From Bryum argenteum (Eukaryota > Streptophyta > Bryopsida > Bryales > Bryaceae), in assembly GCA_037043015.1 (NCBI GenBank), contig CM073325.1:7667001-7731000 (forward strand): DNA of 64,000 bases. Direction: 5' to 3'. A program made the translations under genes and the position numbers. Positions 20,381-31,000 of the stretch are shown piece after piece; position 1 is the stretch's first letter; each line of letters starts with the position of its first letter. The notes beneath the pieces are model-generated. The model searched no databases, was not told the origin of the DNA, and saw nothing but the letters and a program-made list of their open reading frames with translations.

Positions 20381-22270
20381 CCTTAAACACCATTTATAAA
20401 CGACATTTTGGATGAGAGGCAGAGACTTTGAAGAGCCATAACTTCTTTATCCACACTCATTTTTAGAGAAAAGCACTTGGATTGGGTCCCAAATGAAGTC
20501 TAGTTTGCCTAGTATAAATTGCTAACCGATAAAATAAATCATGATTAAATGGCGTGCATTTTAGTGAAGGTAGCTCTTCTTTTTGAGTTTTCTAACATGG
20601 ATGATGTTTTACCATTGTGAGGCAACTATGGGAAATGAAAAATACTTCTTCATGAATTCTTTTACATAATTATGATCTTAAGCAGAAATCTAACAACTTT
20701 GTAGTTGGAAGATTTTTGATCCAAAAACTTTTGATATTGGATTTTCAATGATGTTTCAACAATAAAAAAAAGTTAAAAAGTGGATGATTTTTAAGGTGCT
20801 ATATCTCCTTCATCCACCGTTGGATTTTAGCTTTGTTTTGTGTGATAGGTTCTAAATAGAATGTAGTTTAACCCCTAAAAATCCAGGAAAACCGATTTGG
20901 TTTTCTGAGATTTCGGGCAGCTCATTTTAAGCATTTAAATTGATATTTTTGCCTAAGATTTTTATTGGGTGCTCCCCATACAGTAATGTTTATGTGGTAA
21001 ATTTTTCAAAGTCAAATTTTGATTTTAAAACCTTCACCTAGAAATTTTAGGTTTCAAGTCGAAAACGGGTAGTATAAAATAATTTTTTTGAATTTTTTTT
21101 TTAGAAATATGTTCATTACCAAATTACTATTCAAATTTCAAAGTATCCGAAGTCAAAAAGTTTACCAATTTTACAAGGGCAGCCTCCAAAACTTTCAAAA
21201 ACAATCTTCACAATTTCTAGTAATTTTACAATTTTTTCTTTCAAAAATTGCCAAAATTCGAGATTTTGAATTTTTTCCAAGATTTTTTTTCTTCAAAATT
21301 CACATTATCATAAATGCACTTTCTCACCGTCGAGATTTTTCTCAAACTAAATATATCATATGTGGTGCTTGTTTACTATATGGTTGTCTTTTGACCTTCT
21401 TTCATAAAATATTTTACATTAAGGTCAAAAAGTGGAATTGGTCTCTAAAATTTTGCATGAGCATACCCAACTTGATTACCTACATGAAAAAAAATGAGGG
21501 AAAAATATTTGGAATAACAATCATCAAGTTGCCCTTGGCACCATTTAGACAATGCCTCTCACGCAGCGGCAAAGAAAAGTGTTGGTCAAACTTTGATTGT
21601 TATGATCTCACAAATGACAAACATCCAACGGTTGAAATTTTGACCAGTTCTTTGTATACAAGTAAGGTACAAGATCTTACGGTTCAAAGTTCAAAACCAG
21701 AATAAAAAGTTTCTCCATTTCCCCATTTACCAATGAAGGTGAAAAATGGCAGTTTTTGGTTCTGGAGGTCGAGGAAACCCCTGGATTTTTAGGGGTTAAG
21801 TGATAAAAATCCTAACTCAATCAAAGGTGTTTTGAAGATAAGGCAAGAATTTGAGTGCAATGGGTGTAGATTTGGACCCTTTTTCCTTTGTAAATATTGT
21901 AATAGTTTTCACCCTTGCATAGCTATTATTTGAGCCAATAAATTTTTGATGAATTTTTCTGTACAATAGTGTTGTTGAGATGAGGTTGGACAACTTTGTA
22001 GTTGGTTAATTTTCATTGCATATGTTTGTTGATAGCATTTTCACTTCAAAGTGAGAATTTTTAAAATTCAATGATCTTTTATGCGTACCAATATCTTACG
22101 ATCTTGCGATCTATGGGACCTCATGAATCCAAATTTGATCCACATTACCTACAACAAGTATACTACAATATGACACAAATGAGATATAAATAGCTTGCCT
22201 TCGTTTTTATTCATGACGCTTTGCAAAAAATTATGTTCCTAGGCTCTAAACCCCCTTGGGCGTTTAAGGG
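20381..22270. mobile_element. TTAA-flanked piggyBac-like non-autonomous element (outer)
   Basis: Left end CCCTTAAACACC and right end, reverse-complemented, CCCTTAAACGCC, with TTAA on both sides (20377-20380 and 22271-22274). TTAA duplication with CCC termini is the signature of the piggyBac superfamily. It contains a second TTAA-flanked element at 20872-21795. No transposase is recognised. Confidence 0.72.
20872..21795. mobile_element. TTAA-flanked piggyBac-like element nested in the outer one
   Basis: Perfect 16-bp terminal inverted repeat CCCCTAAAAATCCAGG, TTAA at 20868-20871 and 21796-21799, total 924 bp. The interior is very AT-rich with runs of A and T. A 205-codon open frame inside it (21088-21705) is compositionally biased and matches no family I know. 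Confidence 0.8.
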
Positions 22271-22309
22271 TTAATGCACGTTGCAATTAGCTTTTATTTT
22301 GTATTTTTG

Positions 22310-23640
22310 TCACACTTTAGAATGAGCTAAAGTAGATCCATATTTTTTAAATAGAGTAACAAATCGAGTTGAAATAAATGGTGGATGAAAAGGGACATAG
22401 CTCCTCAAGACCATGACTTTTTTGGTTTTCTCATGCCTAACCCCTAATGCTGAAATGAGCCCTAATAGGGTCGATTTGACTTTGGCCACCCACCCTCTCA
22501 TTTACTAAATATATATTTATGAAGTTAAAACTATTTACAAAAGTTTTTCTATACCTTTCCAAAAAGTAATTTCGAGCTTCAAAGTTCCTCATACTTTAGG
22601 AGACATTCATAGTCAAAGTTTGAAAACACTATTCCAAATTTGCTTCAGACTACCCAAACCATGGTATATGCTCATTTATTCCAAAAAATTGCCTAAAATC
22701 GTAGTAACTTCACAAAATATTACCAAAAATTGATTTTTTTTTAAAGTTTTTTGTTTTGTTTTGTTTTGTTTTGTTTTGTTTTGTTTTGTTTTGTTTTGTT
22801 TTGTTTTGTTTTGTTTTGTTTTGTTTTTGTACATGTAGAAGAGGTACTTAGTCAAAATCTAACCGTTTGGATTTCCAAGAATTTTTATTGTCAAAGACCA
22901 GGCTTTGTGTTTGCATTTCAACATACCTCCATGTGAATAATCCAACATTTCTATAGGTGGCGTAGGTCTAATAAGAGTAGAAATTATACAAACGTAATTG
23001 TAACTTGCTTAGGAACAAGGATTTGAAGAGCCTCAATTCCAAGTTATTCTTGAAAGAGGTTTTTTTGGCTCAAAAAACACTTCAAACCTCTTTACAACGA
23101 GGAAACAAAACTTTTTTTTCAACTTTGAACAATTACATTTTCACGATTGGTAAGGAATTCGAAATCAATATTTGGTGTGCACATACATGTACAAGTTAGG
23201 TACGAGATCCTACAATTACATACTCAAAAAAATTCTCATAACTTTACAATTTGCACCTTGCCATATTGAGGCTTTTTGGCAGTTTTGAGGCCTTACAAAT
23301 CCATTTCCAGATTACTTGGGTAAAGAGTTTTCCAACTAAAAAGTTGTTGGACTTCATCTTAAATTCATACTTGTATAGTGTTATTTCATAAATAACTAGT
23401 TTTGATTCAAATCATTGGATTATATGGTAATACATGCATTTTGTTTCAGAACCCTAAAACAAAAAATGATTGCACGAATTCCATTCCATAATTTTATAAT
23501 ATCTCAAATGACTCTCTAAATTTAATCACTTAAATTTAGACTTGATTTGGAATCCAACCAAACAATAAAAACGAATATCAAATTAAGAAGTGATGGCAAA
23601 AGTTTAAGCTAGTCATTCGAAATGTTGACTTTCAACATTT
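22310..23640. repeat. AT-rich DNA with a (TTTTG)n microsatellite
   Basis: The microsatellite runs from about 22748 to 22828, roughly 16 units. The remainder is AT-rich without supported genes. Confidence 0.7.
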
Positions 23641-23659
23641 GGCATATATAGGGGTTAAC

Positions 23660-24560
23660 TACCATCTTCATAAAAGACGATTTCTTACAAAGGTCAAAGG
23701 TGGGCCATAAAAAGAAAGTAAGTCTCACAATGATCAATTTATTGAATGCATTTCTTCAGAATTAATATTCTCACATACACTCACCTTTGTATTGTAGCTA
23801 GTTGAGGCCCTTACCACACGACCCATCGACAATTGGACCCGGATAGCTAGGATGAGGCGTAGGCCACTGGGTCAGCTGAGGATAAAGCCATCCCAATCAA
23901 CCACATGGGTGGCAGAAAGGGCCACATTAATATCCCATGATAACAGTGACATGGCATAGAATTTTGAACTACCAGAGGGTTGCCCCTGGTAGTGTCACCT
24001 CACACTACCCGCCACCTACCTACCACTCGTGCGTTGTGGGGCAGGCTGGGCCAATCACCGGCAGCAAGGCGAGCCCCCTGCCGGTCCTTTGGTAAGACCC
24101 TGAGTTACTAGTGTAAGATACCACCAACTTTGGACCTATAAGAGAGAAGTATTGTTCATCTTCTCTCTCCTTGTACCTCCATCTTCTCTCTTCTTGGTGC
24201 TTACTTTGTATTCTCCTTGCTTTCATTTGCATTTTCGAACAGCATTTACCATAAAAGACTAAAACACGGTACTCTATCCACATCCGACCACAGTTCTTCT
24301 TTGTCTCCATGTCCCACCACCCTCTCTGACCTGAAAGATATCATCCATAGTCAAATGGATGAATTATCACGTCACGAATGACAGACAAGTTCTCCCATCA
24401 ACGAATGAAGTCGACAATTCGCTTCACGAACTAATGAAAGAAACCGCGGTATCGAAGAAACCGGCAGTCAATTCAGCGTCTGGAGCTTTGACTGATAATC
24501 CGATCATGTGGTAGATCATGACATCTCGTTCACCTGACAAGAGCTTTACAGAGTAAAAGC
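23660..24560 (+). pseudogene. Third, broken copy of the RLK upstream region
   Basis: 24340-24560 is clearly similar to 27420-27610 and 43810-44000: shared GAATGA, GAACTAA, GAAACCGCGGTATCGA, TGTGGTAGATCA and CACCTGACAAGA blocks in order. A weaker match at 23690-23730 (CACAATGATCAATTTATTG) corresponds to 27118-27140. Between them lie about 600 bp of unrelated DNA, presumably inserted. No RLK exon follows, so only the promoter-side part of an older unit survives. Confidence 0.65.
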
Positions 24561-24566
24561 ATCTCC

Positions 24567-24859
24567 ACATAAGGTAGAGTGTCCTGAAAGCGCCACCTTA
24601 AGAGATCTGACCTATTTTTAGCACTAGTAAATTCAAAATAAAATTATGACCACATTCGAAATAGGTTTTCGGGAGGATTGCAAAAATTTGCAACATGTAA
24701 TTCGCATTTGTAAATTTTATACAAAATTCCAAAGTGCTAAGTAAGATTTGACCCAAATGCGTTATATACAAATGAGGTACATCTCTATCTTCACAATCTA
24801 CAAATGAGGACAGATCGCTTTTGGGTCCTGTGGCGCTTTTAGGACACTCTACCTTATGT
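24567..24859. mobile_element. MITE with ~30-bp terminal inverted repeat
   Basis: Left end ACATAAGGTAGAGTGTCCT followed by GAAAGCGCCAC; the right end is the complement with one mismatch. Size 293 bp. No convincing target duplication is visible, so superfamily is open. Confidence 0.75.
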
Positions 24860-24976
24860 TACCTTGAAATCACACTCCCCCACCCCAGGGTTCGGAAAGT
24901 TTTTTGAGTAATAACCGGCACTTCCCACACACGATCGGTTTTTCACATATTTTTTTCGGCAATTACCTTATTTTAT

Positions 24977-25235
24977 CCCCTAAAGGTCCTTGATACAAAA
25001 TTGTTTAAATTATCAAAAGAACCTTCTTCTACTTCAGGTGCAAAGAAACTCAATCTAAGCATTGATTAGAAGATCCAACCGTAGGATCTTGAAGTTAACT
25101 TGACCCTTTTCTCGAATGTCAAATTTGAACCGTTAATTTTTCTCCAATTTTGAGATTATAATGGTCAAAGTTGGCTGAATTTTCTCCCTGTGGAAATTCC
25201 AAAAAGCGATTTCCGCTTTCTTGGACCTTTAGGGG
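24977..25235. mobile_element. Small piggyBac-like MITE flanked by TTAT
   Basis: Perfect 13-bp terminal inverted repeat CCCCTAAAGGTCC. Both flanks read TTAT (24973-24976 and 25236-25239) in place of TTAA. Size 259 bp. The termini resemble the nested element at 20872-21795. Confidence 0.65.
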
Positions 25236-25963
25236 TTATATTGAGAATAGAAATTTATATGTAATTTTCATCGGTTTTTAGTTGGTGGTTTCATAAATGG
25301 GCCGACTAGTGTGCAAAATCCATCGGCTGATAATGAACTAGCTGTCGGTTTTTCTCAATCATTGCCCCACCCTTCTTAAAGGCCCCTCACGCACCAAAAT
25401 TGAAGATGAATTAGTCCATGCACCAATTGCAAGTAGAATATCAGATTTAGTCGACTAAACTGGAGGGCCATTTTCTTGATGCGCCAAAGTAGAGAGTGGA
25501 TGAGAAGGGCCTTTGACATTTCTCATCCGTTTAATGCGTGTGTCGGGCCCTTGGCAAGCATGAGTGCCGATGCTCTTTTGATTTGGTTCTTCCAATGGTA
25601 GATGACATGAGCTTTCCCATGAGCCTTGAGGTGCCGGGAGTGGTTCAGAAGAAATCTCGCCAACGCTGCCCGCGAAAGGCTCTCTACTAGTGATGGCTTC
25701 TTGGCTTCGGCCAATGAGAGACATGTCCGAGAAAGCGATGATTCTCACACACAACTGGATAAACAAGAATGTTGTCTTGTTGCTACGAGGAGAGTCAGAA
25801 CTCATCGCAAATGAGGTGAATTTGACGAGACCAAGAGCTCGTAAGGGTGAGACGGGAAAATGACGTGAGTTTTGGTGGTCGTGAGTTGGGGCGAGAAAAT
25901 TGAGGTGCTCCCTCCAAGCCCTAGTCGTGGGCCGCTTCCCAAGTCATGCAGGAGATGCTTTAA

Positions 25964-26901
25964 CCCTTTCATGACCAATCAACCAAATATGGTCGCTGAA
26001 GTGTGGTTATTCCATGATTGAGTAGAATCTGTGTAGAAACAACAAAATATTAGAGAACAACGCCAGAAGAGGAGTGTGTGGTGGATCTACTACACAAAAT
26101 AACGATGCATTTGGACTCGTATTCCGCGTGGTAGAGCTGTCTATACATGGTGATGAGTATGAGATACGGTAGCTGGTTTAGAAAGAAGTGAGAAAGATTC
26201 AGGAAATACGGCTGTCGAGGACACATGACACCAATTCTAAGGGTCCCTTGGGAATATAGGAACATGGGGGTACTACTCAATTGGCTCCGTCGTCAAAAGA
26301 AGTGTTGATTTCTTTTGGCAACCCTACACCGTCTATAAAAGCGTATACGTTTGTACAACCTGAAATCCTCTCCAAAAAGAATCAACACATGTTGTTTGCA
26401 CACTGATTCTACGTCAAGGCTCGGCGTCTGATGAATGTGACCATGTTTGATTTTTCAATTTGACCATATTTGCTACGATATCCCATGTATTTCTCGTACG
26501 CTACCGTATACAAGGAATTGGGTTCTTGGTCTCTTTTCACAATTTCGGTTTCATAAATGCTCGAAATGCAACGCTCATGGTGTGGTTGGATAGATCTTCA
26601 AACTCTCTACAATATTGACCACATGTGTTTTGCCCAAATCTGGATATTCTGGTCTCTAATTCTAGTAAAAAGCTTCGAGGTCATGTATACGCTATGTACT
26701 ACACTTGACTTGGAACATCATAATACTCTAGTTCATACGGTAAATCTGACCCATGTTTGGCGACTAGCATATTTGAAGTTCACTACACATTTATACGTTC
26801 GGATCTTAATTTTGACCCTTCATTTGTTCGATGCACTCCAAAATACATCCAGACACCTCAAAAAAACGTCGACTTCCAAAACAGGAGTGGTTATGAAAGG
26901 G
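25964..26901. mobile_element. TTAA-flanked piggyBac-like element in RLK unit 1
   Basis: Ends CCCTTTCATGACCA and, complemented, CCCTTTCATAACCA, with TTAA at 25960-25963 and 26902-26905. Size 938 bp. The matching place in unit 2 (near 42914) lacks it, giving an approximate empty site (CTGA where TTAA stands here). No transposase recognised. Confidence 0.8.
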
Positions 26902-26912
26902 TTAAACAACCC

Positions 26913-26980
26913 AACAAGTGCTAAATATAAATTATACAAGGATTGGCCCAAATGAAATCCAGATTAGATTTTTTTTGAAA
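26913..26980 (+). promoter_or_regulatory. Upstream duplicate of the RLK core promoter
   Basis: CAAGTGCTAAATATAAATTA and the next ~45 bp match the RLK1 TATA region at 27668-27720. The same extra copy occurs in unit 2 at 42925-42990, so it predates the segmental duplication. Confidence 0.55.
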
Positions 26981-27673
26981 ACTTAAAATCAATGTTGGTT
27001 GAATGACTTAGGCTCCATATGATGCTATTTTTTGACGGTTTTCAATCTCAGAGAGTGCAAAAAACCCTTAAAAACTCCATAAATTAAGTCAAAAGTATAA
27101 TTGATGAAAATGGACCACACAATGATCAATCCATTGCGTAAGTCTTTGTTTGCTTTTACCACAAAAGACTATGGGATTTTTTTACATTGAAGTGAGGCCT
27201 TATGTAATGCCAAAGGAGGCAAAAATCCGTTTCATGTGATTGATTTATTCTCGAAGTACTGAAAATGAACCAATCACATGGATGGGAATTTTTTCTTCCT
27301 TAAGCCTCATGTACAGCTTGACTCTCTATGTATAGCATCCCTAAATATGCACATACAACCGAAGTTCTTCATGTGTTTGAAATGTCTGACGTAAGTTGGA
27401 CTGAAAGTTATCACCTGACATGAAAATGGATGAAATATCACATCACGAATGAAACAGACTTCCGTCAAATGAATGACGTCAACCATTCGCGTCACGAACT
27501 AACGAAAGGAACCGCGGTATCGAGAAACCAGTCCTTTCCAGCGTCTAGGGCATTGACTGAGAATCTGATCTTTTTATAGGCATGTGGTAGATCAGAACTT
27601 CCCTTCCACCTGACAAGAACTTCAGAAAACAGAACCCAGCAAAAACCTCCAGGAAAAAGAACCCAGCAAGTGC

Positions 27674-27682
27674 TATATATAA
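27674..27682 (+). promoter_or_regulatory. RLK1 TATA box
   Basis: TATATATAA, about 410 bp before the ATG. The corresponding unit 2 site (44043-44048) reads TATAAA. The intervening leader contains a diverged internal duplication (27735-27828 and 27896-28000) built around CCACCAAGTTGCA and ACTGGCC. Leader assignment is inference. Confidence 0.5.
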
Positions 27683-28084
27683 CCCATATAAGGATGGGCT
27701 CACACGGAATCCAGGTTAGAGAAAGACTAGTTCGCCATAGCTCAGTCTTCGAACCCACCAAGTTGCAACTTGTGCACTGGCCGAGTGAGAGTTGACCGCG
27801 TGCAGACAGAATTGCATTTAAGTTGCGCACCAACACTTTCAACTAGCTGCTGAATCGATCACCTATCCGAGGTTTCTAGTTGTCTGCCGATCCCTGATAG
27901 CTCAGTCTTTTGTTAGTTCCCGGACACGTCGATCGATCCCACCAAGTTGCAGACAATTCGTACACTGGCCGCCGACAGAATCGTGTTTGCAGCAAGTTGC
28001 AGAACAGTTGCTGCTGAACAGAGTACTTATCCTGGCTCAGTGTTTGAGCTTCGCTGTCGTTAGACTGGAGCATGCACCCGAGCT

Positions 28085-31000
28085 ATGGCCGTTCGGCACT
28101 TCTTCGTAGCGGTCTTGCTAGTACTACTCTTCTGGATCTCGTCTGCTCCTTGTAACGCGCAAGGGGTATCGCAGTCCCAAGTATACTTCGAGGAACACTG
28201 TAAGTTCGTTTCGCTTTTTCAGACTCTGCAATTGTTGCTTCAGCACTTGGATACTTTCGTAACTAAGGCGCTTATGATAATCGAAGTCCTCATGAGGAAT
28301 CCGTGACACCATTCAGGCTGTCTGAATTAAAATTCTAGCTGAATATCAAGTTGTCTGTGTTTCTAGGTTCCCATTTCAGTAGCTAGTCCAGATATGAAGC
28401 TTCATAAAAACTCTGCCATGGTTGCGCCGGCACTTGCGGTACTTTCTGTGGTGCTTTGTGGATCGTAAATCGACCTGTTTTTGTGTCTAGTGGCTGCTCT
28501 GCAAGCTTTGTGGAACAATTGGAACAAGAGCACTCCCGACACTGCAAGCAACTTGGCAGGCTGGAGCTCCACGCAACAGTACCCTTGCAATCAGTTTATT
28601 ATCGGTGATGTACCGAATTGGCGTGGAGTGGAGTGCCTCACTACCATCAATTGTAAACCGGTCCCCAACGATACTACGCATGAAGACTGCAGTGCTTTCA
28701 TCATCGGCTTGTGAGCACTCTGACCAGTCTACGATTTGTTGCTATTTACGTCTTTTCAGGATCATGATGAAATAACAGAGAATGATTGTATACCGGCACT
28801 GACAGGACCTTGAACAATGCATCCATTGACGGCCACTTACCACCTGATATTGGCAATATCAGCACACTGACCACATTGTGAGTTGCCGACGAACCATTTC
28901 TTCCCTCCCATACTTATCACATATATTCTACTTCCTCTGTCTCATCATAATTGTAGAGTAGAACTTATCGTATATATTCTACTTCCTCTGTCCCGTAATA
29001 GTTGTAGAGTAGGTTCTCTCAGAAGGAGTAGCCGTTAGCCGGGTGATCTAACGAATAGTTGTAAGTCAGCTTAATGAAATGGTTGAATTAGCGATTGATT
29101 CTGAAAGTTTAGGATTGTGTTCAATTAAGAGTCAAAATGTTACCTACAAAATCACATACTTAGAATGATGTCTAAGCATCCCGTAGCTATCATGCACAAA
29201 TTATGGAATGGTCTTATATATGAAGGGGCGAAGAACAATTGGATGATTCTTGACTCTTTCCAAACAATGATTTGTACATTAGATTTACAAATTTAGTTTT
29301 TAAACAAGATTCAAAATTGAATTGTAGAGAATATTCTTGAGCTTGGTGTATCGGTGTTTTTGAACGACAAGGTGGTTGCATTTACATGTTTTGTAATAAA
29401 GTTTGTGATATATTTAAGCATCAAAATATCTTGTACATCTTGTCGGTCAATGTTCAAGAGTCTTGAGAAATGGCAAGTAGTGTATCTAACCTTTCGGTAG
29501 TTTTGATTTTAGGCTTATCGTTAGAAAGAGGCTGCCCTCTTGATTGTTGACGATGACATTTCTCCTTGTGCGTTGTTGCAGAGAGTTGACCGGAAATGAA
29601 AAACTAACAGGGCCTTTTCCTAGTACTTTGAGAAGTACTCAACTTGTTACATTGTAAGTCTTACCAATGATTTTTTAACATATAGATTTTTCATGTTAAT
29701 CCTAGGTGATATAATTGTGAGATTGTGGATGCTCATTGTAAAATGCAATGCAAAACCTTCATCAAGTTTGTCATGTTTTTTCTCATTTTGTTGCAGAGAC
29801 ATTCGTGACAATGATTTCTATGGTGCATTTCCGGACTTTGGAAATTTCGAATGGCCTCAAACATTGTAAGATAATTTTAGTTTTGAGTGCCTTTGAGTTT
29901 ATTTTGTGTTTAGGTAGATATTGTTGAAATGTTAGTGCATGGATTTTCTATGTTGTTTTTGTGTAGACTCCATAGTTGTTTTTTTTGGTTCGGTTCAAGA
30001 TAATTATTGCCAAATTCTTCAAAGCTTCAAACTCATCGAGTGTTTGACTTGATGGGTACCACTTGAATGGAATGCCTTGTAAGGAGAATGTCAACCGTTG
30101 GTTGACATGTAATAATGCATACATGTTCCATGATTGTACTAATGTAAACGCAATTGTTCTGACATGAGTGGGTGTGATTGCACAATAGGATCATAAGTGG
30201 CAATCGCTTTAGTGGCAAATTTCCATCCGACCAATTGCGAACTATGCAATACCTCCAGACATTGAGTTTGGAAAGGAATGAGTTTGAAGGAGAAGTACCT
30301 TACCGTGCATTTGAAAATAAAACACAACTTGTCAATCTGTAAGTACTTAAAGTATTGCATACTTTGGTTTATATTTTAGAGTGTCTAGCATCTCTTACAT
30401 GCATCAATAAGCTGCCTCTTAGGTAATGTGAAGAAATTTTCATTTTTTCAAATAGTTCTATGGTACCTTGTCTATCTTTACTTGAGTCACGAAGTCTTTA
30501 TTTCAAAATTAGATGTGAGTATTACAAAAGATTTAGCCTAAATTTTACAAAAGTTTGTTGTTGAATGTAGGGATTTATCTGACAATAAGTTCAATGGAAC
30601 TTTGCCAAATTTTTCAGTGATCAACTTCCTTCAACATTTGTGAGTTGTTTCTATCGCTTTTATTCATTCTTTGACATTCTCAATTGAGGACTTGATAAAC
30701 TTATATATTCTTTATTCACTTCACTTTGTCTCGAAGAGGATTCATGTACATTTATTTAATCATTTTATCAAAGTTCCATTAGTTAGAGCTATATATGATT
30801 TGGAAATTTATATAATGTGAAATGTTTGTGAGCCTCTTGGTATATTCTCAAAATTGTACATGTGATGAGTGTATCATGCCTATGGCTTGCTTGACATTGA
30901 GTTGATATAATACTAATATAAAGTCTAACATCTGGACTCACTGATCATGTTGTTGATATCTGCACTTTGTAGGGATGTATCAAACAACACATTTGTGGGA

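Noticed and set aside
21088-21705. 205-residue ORF
   Set aside because: Lies inside a TTAA-flanked element, is dominated by Phe, Lys, Asn and Ile from AT-rich DNA, and matches no transposase motif.
22437-23658. Possible further TTAA element (AACCCCTAATGC ... TAGGGGTTAA)
   Set aside because: Left flank reads CTAA and only about six terminal bases match.
23790-24330. GC-richer insert with a TATAAGAG box
   Set aside because: Could be a promoter or a repeat end, but I found no paired terminal repeats or coding region to support a call.
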